Source: Porticoccus sp002341315 (GTDB lineage: Bacteria; Pseudomonadota; Gammaproteobacteria; Pseudomonadales; Porticoccaceae). Taken from it: DNA of 64,000 nt. Both the position numbers and the translations under genes were made by a program. Where the stretch lies: assembly GCF_047634355.1 (NCBI RefSeq), contig NZ_JBLIAL010000010.1; one strand, 5' to 3'. Each line of letters opens with the position of its first letter. The first letter of the stretch is position 1. The notes beneath the pieces are model-generated. The model made no database searches. It was not told the origin of the DNA and saw only the letters and a program-made list of their open reading frames with translations. Shown here piece by piece: positions 52,527-61,031 of the stretch.

Positions 52527-53852
52527 CTAGAGAATGAATCGGGACAAATCTTCATCCCGGGAAATTTCATTCAGGTATTTATCGACATAGGCACTGTCAA
52601 TATCGATGGGTTCGCTTTTTTCACCGAGATCGGAGGCTTCGAACGACATTTCCTCCAGTAGACGTTCCATGAGGGTATGCAGGCGTCGGGCACCGATATT
52701 CTCCGTCCGCTCATTGACATCAAAGGCAATTTCCGCAATACGCTTAACGCCATCGGCGGTAAAGCGGATGCGGAGCTTTTCGGTCGCCAGCAGCTCCCGG
52801 TATTGCTCGGTCAGAGACGCGCTGGGCTCGGTTAGAATTCGTTCAAAGTCACCACTGGTGAGGGATTCAAGTTCTACCCTGATGGGCAATCTGCCCTGTA
52901 GCTCCGGAATCAGATCCGAGGGTTTGGAGAAGTGGAAGGCACCGGATGCAATAAACAGGATATGGTCGGTTTTGATCATGCCGTATTTGGTGGAGACGGT
53001 GCAGCCCTCAATCAACGGCAGTAAATCCCGTTGCACACCTTCCCGGGAAATGTCGGTACCGGAGGTTTCGCCGCGCTTGGCCACTTTGTCAATTTCATCG
53101 ATGAAAACAATGCCGTTCTGTTCCGCAACCGTGACCGCGCGAACTTTCAGTTCGTCATCATTGACCAGTTTTGCCGCTTCGTCCTCTGTGAGTTTTTTCA
53201 TGGCCTGTGCCACGGTCATTTTTTGCCGACTGGTTTTGTTTTTTCCAAGGTTGGAAAACATGCTTTGCAGCTGATTGGTCATTTCTTCCATGCCGGGCGG
53301 CGCCATGATTTCAACGCCCACCGGCGACGCATTGACTTCGATTTCAATTTCCCGGTCATCCAGCTCACCCTGGCGGAGCTTTTTGCGGAATACCTGCCGG
53401 GTACCTGATTCTGTTTCTGTCTGTTCCTTGTCCCGGGCCGGGGGCAACAGAACATCCAGAATGCGCTCTTCGGCAGCATCCATGGCGCGGTGCTGGACTT
53501 TCTGCATTTCCTGTTCGCGGAGTTGTTTCACCGATGTCTCCACCAGATCGCGAATAATCGACTCCACATCCTTGCCCACATAGCCCACTTCGGTGAACTT
53601 GGTGGCTTCCACCTTGACGAAGGGCGCGTCCGCCAGTCGGGCCAGTCGTCGGGCAATTTCAGTTTTACCCACCCCGGTGGGGCCAATCATCAGAATATTC
53701 TTCGGTGTTACTTCATTGCGTAACTCCTCTCTGAGTTGCATGCGACGCCAGCGGTTGCGCAGGGCAATGGCCACAGCGCGCTTGGCTGCATCCTGCCCAA
53801 TGATATGGCTGTCGAGTTCATGGACGATTTCACGGGGGGTCATATTGGACAT
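52527..53852 (-). CDS. hslU: HslU, ATPase subunit of the HslVU protease
   Basis: 441 residues, full length. Walker A GPTGVGKTEIARRLA near residue 58, Walker B IVFIDEIDKVA near 250, and the C-terminal EDLSRFIL tail that inserts into HslV. HslU unfolds substrates for the HslV peptidase in heat stress. It is the second gene of the hslV-hslU operon, 118 bp after hslV, and is expected to be made from the sigma-32 promoter upstream of hslV. Confidence 0.98.
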   Translation of the reverse strand: MSNMTPREIVHELDSHIIGQDAAKRAVAIALRNRWRRMQLREELRNEVTPKNILMIGPTGVGKTEIARRLARLADAPFVKVEATKFTEVGYVGKDVESIIRDLVETSVKQLREQEMQKVQHRAMDAAEERILDVLLPPARDKEQTETESGTRQVFRKKLRQGELDDREIEIEVNASPVGVEIMAPPGMEEMTNQLQSMFSNLGKNKTSRQKMTVAQAMKKLTEDEAAKLVNDDELKVRAVTVAEQNGIVFIDEIDKVAKRGETSGTDISREGVQRDLLPLIEGCTVSTKYGMIKTDHILFIASGAFHFSKPSDLIPELQGRLPIRVELESLTSGDFERILTEPSASLTEQYRELLATEKLRIRFTADGVKRIAEIAFDVNERTENIGARRLHTLMERLLEEMSFEASDLGEKSEPIDIDSAYVDKYLNEISRDEDLSRFIL

Positions 53853-53970
53853 GTCTTGGTCTCTTGTTTCCGGTTGCCGTCAAACCCTCGGGCTGTAGCG
53901 GCAAATAATGGAGCCCAACCGGGCAGTGTGACAGTGCTAACAGGGCTTCGCTCTGCCAACATCCGGTTGA

Positions 53971-54510
53971 TCAGTAATCGAGTTGTTCAATCGTGCGGTT
54001 GTGATTGGTATAGATACAGATATCGCCTGCGATGGCGAGTCCCTTCTCGACGATATCCCTGGCACCCAGCTCGGTGTTCTCGAGCAGGGCACGCGCCGCA
54101 GATTGCGCGAAAGGGCCACCTGAGCCGATGGCTATCAGATCTTCTTCGGGCTGTATCACATCGCCGTTGCCGGTAATGATCAGCGAGGCTTCCTTGTCGG
54201 CTACCGCCAGCAGTGCCTCCAGTTTCCGGAGGATGCGGTCCGAGCGCCAGTCTTTGGCCAACTCCACAGCGGCGCGGGTCAGATTGCCACTGTGTTGTTC
54301 CAGTTTGGCCTCGAATCGTTCAAAAAGCGTGAAGGCATCGGCTGTGCCGCCGGCAAACCCAGCAATAATCTGATCTTTGTAAAGGCGGCGCACTTTGCGC
54401 GCGTTGCCTTTCATAACCGTGTTGCCAAGGGTGACCTGGCCGTCTCCACCGATGACAACGGTGCCATTGCGACGTACGGAGAGAATGGTGGTACCGCGAT
54501 ATTGTTCCAA
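53971..54510 (-). CDS. hslV: HslV, peptidase subunit of the HslVU protease
   Basis: 179 residues from TTG 54510, giving MEQYRG before the catalytic Thr in TTILSVRRNG, as in many HslV. AGGAG lies 6-7 nt before this TTG; the ATG at 54534 would add eight residues and has no ribosome site. Proteolytic core features include GGDGQVTLGNTVMKG and AGFAGGTADAFTLFERFE. A sigma-32-like promoter lies about 45-80 nt upstream. Confidence 0.97.
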   Translation of the reverse strand: MEQYRGTTILSVRRNGTVVIGGDGQVTLGNTVMKGNARKVRRLYKDQIIAGFAGGTADAFTLFERFEAKLEQHSGNLTRAAVELAKDWRSDRILRKLEALLAVADKEASLIITGNGDVIQPEEDLIAIGSGGPFAQSAARALLENTELGARDIVEKGLAIAGDICIYTNHNRTIEQLDY

Positions 54511-54562
54511 AAGATTCTCCTGTGGGTTATCCATCCATCTGAAATAATTTTATACAGGGGAC

Positions 54563-54590
54563 TAGGTGGGGCCAAAATACAGAAATTCAA
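54563..54590 (-). promoter_or_regulatory. Sigma-32 (heat shock) promoter for hslVU
   Basis: On the minus strand a -35 TTGAAT (complement of 54585-54590) and a -10 CCCCACCTA (complement of 54563-54571) are 13 nt apart. The consensus is CTTGAAA-N13-CCCCATNTA, and the -10 differs at one fixed base. It lies about 50 nt before the hslV start, which is the expected location. Confidence 0.85.
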
Positions 54591-54599
54591 CAGTGACGG

Positions 54600-54947
54600 T
54601 TAGCCGGCGTCTCCCGTTGCCTTATCTTCTTTGAGGTACAGTGCCCCGTTCTCAATCCGGCAGGGCACCATGTCCAGGTATTGCCCGGCACAGGGCCCGG
54701 CAACGCATCGACCACTGTCCATCTCAAATAAAGCGCCGTGCGTACTGCACTGAATATATTGCTGGTCATAGTCCAGAAAACGATCCGGCATCAGGTTCAA
54801 GGGTGCACCTGTATGGGGGCAGTGGTTTTGATAAACAAACACTGCCTGTCCTCGCCTCACCACAAAACAGCTTTCACCGGTGATATTCAGTTCCCTGCTG
54901 CCGGGATTCGGTAGCTCTGCCATGTGGCAGAGCGGTTTTGCGGACAT
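54600..54947 (-). CDS. Rieske-type [2Fe-2S] protein
   Basis: 115 residues. The two Rieske motifs are HCPHTGAPLN (C-x-H) and CSTHGALFEMDSGRC (C-x2-H), with the intervening spacing of the NirD/ferredoxin type. It has no signal peptide or membrane helix, so it is cytoplasmic. The start overlaps the htpX stop, so both are in one unit. Small Rieske proteins of this type serve as electron carriers; the partner is not in the immediate neighbourhood. Confidence 0.92.
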   Translation of the reverse strand: MSAKPLCHMAELPNPGSRELNITGESCFVVRRGQAVFVYQNHCPHTGAPLNLMPDRFLDYDQQYIQCSTHGALFEMDSGRCVAGPCAGQYLDMVPCRIENGALYLKEDKATGDAG

Positions 54948-55840
54948 CAGCCACCCCGGCGCAGTGTTTCAATGCGCTCGCTGAGAGGGGGGTGGGTCAT
55001 GAACAGGCGCGAAGCGTGTTCTTTCCAGCCACTGGAAATACCGAAAGCTGTGAGGGTATCCGGCATCTGGTTGGGCACGTGAGCCTGGGTTTCTTCCTGA
55101 AGTCGCTGCAGGGCCGAAATCATTGCACCGCGGCTGGCCAGATGTGCACCGCTGGCGTCGGCGCGGAATTCCCGCCAGCGGGAAAACCACATCACAATCA
55201 TTGACGCAAAAATGCCCAGTACCACCTGCAATACCATGACGATCATGAAGTAACCCATGCCGTGACCACTGTTATTTTTGAACACCGCCCGGTCGATAAT
55301 CGAGCCGAGAATCCGGGCAAAAAACATCACGAAAGTATTCAGAACTCCCTGTACCAATGACAGGGTTACCATGTCGCCATTGGCGACATGGCCGATTTCA
55401 TGGGCCAGCACAGCGCGGATTTCCTCGCGATCAAAACGCTGCATCAGCCCGGCGCTGACCGCGACCAGGGCATCGTTCCTGTTCCAGCCCGTGGCGAAGG
55501 CATTTGATTGCTGTGCCGGGAAAATGCCGACTTCCGGCATGCCGATACCCGCTTTTTTTGCCAGATCAGCAACCGTTTCTTTCAGCCAGCGCTCCTCCGG
55601 GGTGCGGGGCTGGTCGATCAGTTGCACGCCGGTGGACCGCTTTGCCATCCACTTTGAGATAAGCAATGAAATGAATGAGCCGGCAAAACCGAATATCCCG
55701 CACATGATCAGCAGCCCGGTGAGGTTTCCCTGAACCCCTTGGGCGGCGAGGTATTGCTCCAGTCCAAGTACTTTGAAAATGATGCTGAACAGCACCAGAA
55801 TGGCAATGTTGGTGCCCAGAAAAAGCCCGATTCTTAACAC
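54947..55840 (-). CDS. htpX: HtpX membrane-bound zinc protease
   Basis: 297 residues from GTG 55840, where AGGAG precedes it by 7 nt and the sequence begins LRIGLFLGTNIAIL as in other HtpX; the longer frame to 55891 is not needed. Two helices lie at the N-terminus and two in the middle. The zinc site is HEIGH near residue 140, with a downstream Glu. It degrades misfolded membrane proteins. A sigma-32-like promoter lies about 60-85 nt upstream. Confidence 0.95.
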   Translation of the reverse strand: MLRIGLFLGTNIAILVLFSIIFKVLGLEQYLAAQGVQGNLTGLLIMCGIFGFAGSFISLLISKWMAKRSTGVQLIDQPRTPEERWLKETVADLAKKAGIGMPEVGIFPAQQSNAFATGWNRNDALVAVSAGLMQRFDREEIRAVLAHEIGHVANGDMVTLSLVQGVLNTFVMFFARILGSIIDRAVFKNNSGHGMGYFMIVMVLQVVLGIFASMIVMWFSRWREFRADASGAHLASRGAMISALQRLQEETQAHVPNQMPDTLTAFGISSGWKEHASRLFMTHPPLSERIETLRRGG

Positions 55841-55897
55841 GTGATCTCTCCTAGTGATGAAGTCTGCCAGTATGGTGTCAGCATCTGGCACCTCTGT

Positions 55898-55925
55898 AAG
55901 ATGCGACTGGTTTCAAAAAATTCAA
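55898..55925 (-). promoter_or_regulatory. Probable sigma-32 promoter for htpX
   Basis: On the minus strand TTGAAT (complement of 55920-55925) is followed after 13 nt by TCGCATCTT (complement of 55898-55906). It shares the -35 and spacing of the hslV promoter but the -10 matches only six of eight fixed bases. Its location about 60 nt before the GTG start agrees with use. Confidence 0.5.
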
Positions 55926-56144
55926 CTGCCGGGCTGATGAATACCCCGGATGTCTTGTCGGACCACCTGTCATAAACTGTCAATGGTTGCCGCGCTAAAA
56001 AGCAGTGGGGGACTATAGCAAAGATGACCGGCCGGCTCCCCAGAAGATTGATGAATTCCGGATCGGGACTGCAGTCACCCGGTAGCAATCCGATGTACTA
56101 TGTGGGCAGGTTCCACTCTGGGTTCGCCAAAACGAGGTTCTGCC

Positions 56145-56606
56145 ATGGCAGTAATGAAACCGCTGATAATAATACTGATGGCACTGAACGTGCTGTCCGG
56201 GTGCGCTCTATTGTCGCCGGGGCAGCCGCCGCCAGAAGTTCAGCTCAACAATGTGGAACCTGCCGGGCGAGAAGGGCTTGAGCAACGCTTTATGATCAGT
56301 TTGCGAATCCTCAATCACAGCAGCATACCACTGAATATTTCCGGACTATCCTATAGCCTCAATCTGGAGGGACATAAGCTGATCAGCGGGGTGGCCGGGG
56401 GGCTTCAGCCGATTCCTCCCCACAGTCAGGTCGCTATCAAGGTCCCGGCCTCCACCAATCTGATCAGTGGCCTGAAAATCATTGGTGCCTTTATGGAAAA
56501 GAACAGGCAATCGGTGGACTTTGAACTGGAAACCCGCTTAAGCATGGGCTGGTGGCGCATGCCTGTCACTGTGGTCGAATCGGGCTCGCTCGACTTGAGC
56601 CAATAA
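56145..56606 (+). CDS. LEA14/WHy-domain lipoprotein
   Basis: 153 residues from ATG 56145, with GAGG 7 nt upstream. A lipoprotein signal ends in LNVLSGC. The mature part is a WHy (water stress and hypersensitive response) domain with EVQLNNVEPAGREGLEQRF, LRILNHSSIPLNISGLSYSLNLEG and VDFELETRLS. In bacteria such lipoproteins are periplasmic or outer-membrane and are of unknown function. The next gene begins 27 bp after the stop, so they may be cotranscribed. Confidence 0.87.
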   Translation: MAVMKPLIIILMALNVLSGCALLSPGQPPPEVQLNNVEPAGREGLEQRFMISLRILNHSSIPLNISGLSYSLNLEGHKLISGVAGGLQPIPPHSQVAIKVPASTNLISGLKIIGAFMEKNRQSVDFELETRLSMGWWRMPVTVVESGSLDLSQ

Positions 56607-56633
56607 TCCCCGGTTACATCGGATCAAGCGAAC

Positions 56634-57419
56634 GTGATACTCCAGCGAATAGGTGAATGGTTAGCAAGTAAACTGGCCGAGCCCAGATATCACAGTACGA
56701 TGCCAACCCGTACGGACCTGCTGGCGGCGACACTTCGTCCCGGTGACGTATTGCTCGTGGAGGGATTGAGTCGTTTCAGTATCGCCATCAAGTATCTCAC
56801 CCAGTCTACCTGGTCCCATTCCGCACTCTATATCGGTTCCTGGCAGGGACAGACGGGAATGCTGGTGGAGGTGGATGTGCGCGAAGGGGTCAGGCTGGTT
56901 CCACTGAGTCATTTTTTTGGACTTCAGGCACGTATCTGTCGGCCGGTGAAACTGGACGAAAGCGAGATAGCCGAATTGATCGGCTATGCGACTGACAGGC
57001 TTGGCTATCGTTATGACCTGAAAAATATTCTGGACCTGATGAGGTATCTGATTCCGACACCTCCCGTACCGGATCGATGGCGGCGGCGAATGCTGTCGCT
57101 GGGCAGTGGTGATCCCACCCGGGCTATCTGCTCGTCTTTGATCGCCCAGGCGTTCCAGTCAATACGCTATCCGATTTTACCTACAGTAACGCTGGAAAAG
57201 GCCCTCGATCCCGATATGCAGGAAATCTATCAGGAAATTTTACATATCCGGCACCACAGTCTTTTTGTGCCGAGAGATTTTGATCTGTCGCCCTATTTTG
57301 ACGTAGTCAAACCGACCCTGGCAGCCGGTTTTGACCCTCATCTGCTGACCTGGAGTGAGCCGCCCGTAGAGCAGGAGTTGCAGTCGCAGCAAGCATCCCG
57401 GCATATATCGGCGGATTAA
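56634..57419 (+). CDS. YiiX/YebB-like (permuted NlpC/P60) cysteine hydrolase
   Basis: 261 residues from GTG 56634; an ATG at 56701 is an alternative. The domain begins LRPGDVLLVEGLSRFSIAIKYL, has the catalytic-type His in STWSHSALYIGSW, an acidic EVDVREGV stretch and a Cys in RAICSSLIAQAF near residue 166. This order is the permuted papain-like fold of the YiiX group. Substrates are unknown, with lipid or peptide amide bonds suggested in the family. No signal peptide is evident. Confidence 0.82.
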   Translation: MILQRIGEWLASKLAEPRYHSTMPTRTDLLAATLRPGDVLLVEGLSRFSIAIKYLTQSTWSHSALYIGSWQGQTGMLVEVDVREGVRLVPLSHFFGLQARICRPVKLDESEIAELIGYATDRLGYRYDLKNILDLMRYLIPTPPVPDRWRRRMLSLGSGDPTRAICSSLIAQAFQSIRYPILPTVTLEKALDPDMQEIYQEILHIRHHSLFVPRDFDLSPYFDVVKPTLAAGFDPHLLTWSEPPVEQELQSQQASRHISAD

Positions 57420-57430
57420 CAGGTAGCCAA

Positions 57431-58255
57431 TCAACCCGCATTATCTAACAGACGAACCTCTCTCTGTGGGAAAGGTATGCTGATGTTGGCGTCAGTGAGT
57501 GCCTGAAAAATCGCCCCGTTTACCCGGAACCGCGTTTCGTGGAAATGTTCTGTAGGCACCCAGAAACGCACCATGAAGTTAATCCCGCTATCACCAAAAT
57601 TGTCGATGCCGATCAAGGGTTCCCGGGTCTCCGAGGCGCCCTGTTCTGCCAGTACCGATTGCAGTACTTTGACCACGGTCTCCGGGTCAGATCCATAACT
57701 GACGCCCACGGTGGTTTCTGCCAGTTTGTTGGCGGCAGAGTTGTGCAGAATCTCGCCGACGATATGTCGGTTGGGAATGGTGATGCGCACATCATCCTCA
57801 TCTTTCAGGACGGTATAAGCGAGATGAACCTCGTCCACCAGTCCGGTTTCCCCCTTTACTGTGATGGTGTCGCCCACAACGAAAGGACGGGTAATGATAA
57901 TATTCAGGCCCGCGCCATAGTTTGATAACAGTCCCTGAACAGCAAGACCGGCCCCCAGCGAAATGGCACCGATGGCGGCCACGAATGGTGTCACACTGAT
58001 CCCGATTTTGCCCAGGGCAATAATGGCTACGCCCACCAGAATGACAATTTTGACAAAGCTGGCGATAAAGCGGCTCAGGGTGATATCGAGGGATTTTTTC
58101 TCACACAGTCTGAGTGTTGCGGCCGATACTTTGGATGCCACAAACATGCCGATCAGAAAAACGATCAGTGCGCCAACCAACTGGAAGCTGTAGTTGACAA
58201 AAAATTGCACGATACTGTTGTAAATTGCCTCGACTTGCTGAATTTCTTCCTGCAT
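57431..58255 (-). CDS. mscS: Small-conductance mechanosensitive channel (MscS)
   Basis: 274 residues. Three helices at about 20-45, 60-85 and 92-115, the last being the pore helix with GAISLGAGLAVQGLLSNYGAGL. The vestibule domain follows, with IITRPFVVGDTITVKGETGLVDEVHLAYTVL. It opens under membrane tension to release solutes. The length is close to that of Escherichia coli MscS (286). It is a single gene convergent with the YiiX-like gene. Confidence 0.95.
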   Translation of the reverse strand: MQEEIQQVEAIYNSIVQFFVNYSFQLVGALIVFLIGMFVASKVSAATLRLCEKKSLDITLSRFIASFVKIVILVGVAIIALGKIGISVTPFVAAIGAISLGAGLAVQGLLSNYGAGLNIIITRPFVVGDTITVKGETGLVDEVHLAYTVLKDEDDVRITIPNRHIVGEILHNSAANKLAETTVGVSYGSDPETVVKVLQSVLAEQGASETREPLIGIDNFGDSGINFMVRFWVPTEHFHETRFRVNGAIFQALTDANISIPFPQREVRLLDNAG

Positions 58256-58357
58256 GGGTGGTCACTCCTGGTGTGTTTTGGGCGAAGCATAGCAAAATAC
58301 TATTCGGCATATTAAGGTGTTATTTTTCCGACAGGCTGTATTCCCGGTAAAACCTGC

Positions 58358-59044
58358 ATGGCAAGTATTAACAATCAAATGCTAATGGGCTGTGATGAGC
58401 AGCTCCTGTGCAAACTGGATGGCAGTGTGTTGTTGCACGGTGACATCATTAAGCCATTTCAAGCGATGTGTGATGCGGCTGCGGAAGAGGGCCTACAGAT
58501 TGCCGTGGCCAGTGGTTATCGCTCTTTCGCGCGGCAACTGGCCATCTGGAACAGCAAGGCACGGGGTTTGCGTCCGGTACTGGATGATACTGGCTCTCCG
58601 ATTGATCTCGAATCGCTCAGTGACCGGGACAAGGTAATGGCGATCTTGCGCTGGTCCGCACTGCCGGGGTGTTCACGGCATCACTGGGGAACCGATCTGG
58701 ATATCTGGGATGCAGCGGCTGTGCCCGGCGACTACAGGTTGCAGCTTGTCCCGGAGGAGTATGCCGGGTCGGGGCCGTTTTGCAGGTTGTCCGAATGGTT
58801 GCAGCAACATGCTGCCGGTTTTGGTTTTATCATGCCCTATGCCATTGATCGTGGTGGCGTGGCCCCCGAGCCTTGGCACCTGAGTTATCTGCCGGTAGCA
58901 CGACTGTTTGAGGAGAAACTGGATAGAGTATTTCTGCGTGAAATTCTGGATAATGACCAGTTGGAATTGCGTGATGCTGTTCTGTCGAATCTCGATGCAA
59001 TCATGGCAAGGTTCATTTTCCCCGCAATAACTTTGCCACAATAA
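58358..59044 (+). CDS. M15-family D-Ala-D-Ala carboxypeptidase-like protein
   Basis: 228 residues. The M15B (VanY-type) zinc site is visible as SRHHWGTDLDIWD (HxxxxxxD) near residue 105 and EPWHLSYLP near 170, with SGYRSFARQ near 50. These enzymes cut terminal D-Ala or peptide stems in the wall. There is no signal peptide or membrane segment, which is odd for a wall hydrolase. Cytoplasmic recycling of peptides or an atypical export route are possible. It lies 25 bp before cysE on the same strand. Confidence 0.87.
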   Translation: MASINNQMLMGCDEQLLCKLDGSVLLHGDIIKPFQAMCDAAAEEGLQIAVASGYRSFARQLAIWNSKARGLRPVLDDTGSPIDLESLSDRDKVMAILRWSALPGCSRHHWGTDLDIWDAAAVPGDYRLQLVPEEYAGSGPFCRLSEWLQQHAAGFGFIMPYAIDRGGVAPEPWHLSYLPVARLFEEKLDRVFLREILDNDQLELRDAVLSNLDAIMARFIFPAITLPQ

Positions 59045-59069
59045 CTTTACTGCAATTAAAGAGACACTG

Positions 59070-59882
59070 ATGGTCGATCTGCCACAAACAACCCCAGTCG
59101 ACGACGCGCTCTGGCAATCCATTCGCCATGAAGTTGTTGAACGGGCCCGACTGGAGCCGGTTCTGGCGAGCTTTTTCCATGCCGCGGTCCTGAGCCATAA
59201 ATCGCTGGAGGATGCGCTCGCCTACAATCTGGCCGAACAACTCGGTAACAGTATTTTATCCCCGCTGGCCATTTATCAGGTGCTGCTGGACGCAATGCAG
59301 AGTGACCGTTCAATTTGCGAGCGGATGAGACGCGACCTGACGGCTCATATGGAACGTGATCCGGCCTGCGGCCAGTATTGTCTGCCTCTGCTTTACCTCA
59401 AGGGCTTTCATGCTTTGCAGGTGTACCGTGTGGCGAACTGGCTCTGGCGGCATGAGCGGCGCTCCCTGGCCCTGTTTCTGCAAAGCCGGGCTTCGGAAAT
59501 ATTTGCGGTGGATATTCACCCTGCAGCCGATATTGCCGGCGGCATCATGCTCGATCATGCCACGGGTCTGGTGATTGGTGAAACGGCGGTGATCGGTGAA
59601 AATGTTTCCCTGTTACATTCGGTGACCCTGGGCGGCACCGGCGCTCAGGCAGGTGATCGCCATCCAAAAATACGTTGTGGGGTGCTGATTGCTGCAGGTG
59701 CCAAAGTACTTGGCAATATCGAGGTGGGTGAAGGGGCCAAGATCGGCGCCGGAAGCCTGGTTCTCGATTCAGTATTACCGCATACCACAGTGGTGGGTGT
59801 CCCAGCCAGAGTGGTGGGGGTTCCCGGCGAGGCCGAGCCCTCCCGTACCATGGACCAACGTATCAACCTGGGTTGTGGCTGA
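59070..59882 (+). CDS. cysE: Serine O-acetyltransferase
   Basis: 270 residues, full length. An N-terminal helical region and a C-terminal left-handed beta-helix of hexapeptide repeats are visible, with DIHPAADIAGGIMLDHATGLVIGETAVIG and GGTGAQAGDRHPKI, which include the active-site His residues and catalytic Asp of CysE. It makes O-acetylserine from serine and acetyl-CoA for cysteine synthesis. It overlaps the start of dgkA (TGATG). Confidence 0.96.
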   Translation: MVDLPQTTPVDDALWQSIRHEVVERARLEPVLASFFHAAVLSHKSLEDALAYNLAEQLGNSILSPLAIYQVLLDAMQSDRSICERMRRDLTAHMERDPACGQYCLPLLYLKGFHALQVYRVANWLWRHERRSLALFLQSRASEIFAVDIHPAADIAGGIMLDHATGLVIGETAVIGENVSLLHSVTLGGTGAQAGDRHPKIRCGVLIAAGAKVLGNIEVGEGAKIGAGSLVLDSVLPHTTVVGVPARVVGVPGEAEPSRTMDQRINLGCG

Positions 59883-60244
59883 TGGAACGCATTTATGGCT
59901 TGATAAAACGTCGCGCTTTCTATGCCGCCATTAACTCTTGGCGTGGTTTGCAGGCCTGTTTTAAATACGAGGAAGCCTTCAGGATTGAAGTGGCGGTTAC
60001 CTGCCTGCTCTTTCCGCTGGCATTTTTTATGGCTGAAAGCCCGGTCGAGCTGGTTCTTCTGCTGGGCTCCGTTTTGCTGTTGTTGATTGTGGAGCTACTC
60101 AATTCCGCTGTGGAGGCCGCCATTGACCGTATCGGTGAAGAGCGCCATGATTTATCTGGCAGGGCCAAGGATCTGGGTTCTGCAGCGGTGCTGTTGACGA
60201 TGTTGTTGGTGTTAATTACCTGGGTTGCTATCGCCGTTCAATGA
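59882..60244 (+). CDS. dgkA: Diacylglycerol kinase
   Basis: 120 residues with three helices and the family motif ELLNSAVEAAIDRI near residue 70, followed by HDLSGRAKDLGSAAV, which contains the catalytic Glu and metal-binding residues. It recycles diacylglycerol to phosphatidic acid in the inner membrane. The ATG overlaps the cysE stop, so the two genes are coupled. Confidence 0.96.
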   Translation: MERIYGLIKRRAFYAAINSWRGLQACFKYEEAFRIEVAVTCLLFPLAFFMAESPVELVLLLGSVLLLLIVELLNSAVEAAIDRIGEERHDLSGRAKDLGSAAVLLTMLLVLITWVAIAVQ

Positions 60245-60305
60245 ATAGGCGTCGTTTGACTGAACATCAGGATGGATTGCTATCCGAAACGGATAAGGGG
60301 AAGGG

Positions 60306-60881
60306 ATGATGAGCGATAGACGTTTTGAAGTGATTTTTCGCGGAGACGTGGTGCCCGGACAATCCCTGATGGATGTGAAGCGACGCCTGGCCGAATTATT
60401 CGGCGCACCGGATGCCAAAGTTGAACAGATGTTTTCCGGCAGACCGGTGGTCATCAAACGTGATCTTGATGAAGAGGCGGCAGCGCGCTACAGGGTAGTC
60501 CTGAAAGAGGCCGGGGCGCTGGTGGAGCTGCGCCCCGTTGATCCTGACAGGCAGGCCGCGAACGAGGCCGACCGCACAGAGCAAACCGTACCACCGGTTG
60601 CCAACCCTGCCGATGGTGCTGGCGAGCCATCCGGTCAGAATACGGAAGTTCCACAGTCTGGTCCGGAACATTCGAAGGCAGCAGAGACCATCGGTGTAGC
60701 CCCGGTGGGAGCGGACGTTCTGCCTCCTGAATATCGCCGTGACTTTACGCCCAGAGAGGTGGATACGTCCTATATAACGGTGGATGAACCCGGCGCCGAT
60801 GTACTGAAAGAAGAAGAGAAGTCCCCACCCATCGAACGGGAAGTGGACACTTCCCATCTCTCAGTGAAAGATCCCGAATAG
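60306..60881 (+). CDS. Uncharacterised protein with an N-terminal small domain and repeated acidic tail
   Basis: 191 residues. The first about 70 residues (FEVIFRGDVVPGQSLMDVKRRL, LFSG-like MFSGRPVVIKRDLDEEAAARY, LKEAGALVEL) resemble a small domain found at the N-terminus of many gammaproteobacterial membrane proteins. The rest is Pro/Glu/Asp-rich and probably disordered. It ends with two similar units, REVDTSYITVDEPG and REVDTSHLSVKDPE. No signal peptide or membrane segment. The start ATG has AAGGGG upstream. I assign no function. Confidence 0.72.
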   Translation: MMSDRRFEVIFRGDVVPGQSLMDVKRRLAELFGAPDAKVEQMFSGRPVVIKRDLDEEAAARYRVVLKEAGALVELRPVDPDRQAANEADRTEQTVPPVANPADGAGEPSGQNTEVPQSGPEHSKAAETIGVAPVGADVLPPEYRRDFTPREVDTSYITVDEPGADVLKEEEKSPPIEREVDTSHLSVKDPE

Positions 60882-61031
60882 CCAGATCCCGCCGGGACTC
60901 TCCCGCCAGTCGGTATTGAAGGCACTGATCGAAAAGAAGTACGGCACAGCACATGGCTTGTGATGCAGAGGTAACCTGGCCCTTACCGGCGCTATAATGC
61001 ACCCTTGTACGTGGCAGGAAAGGAATGCAGT

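Noticed and set aside
54600..54947. Rieske protein considered as NirD
   Set aside because: It is next to htpX and has no nirB nearby, so only the generic Rieske call is justified.
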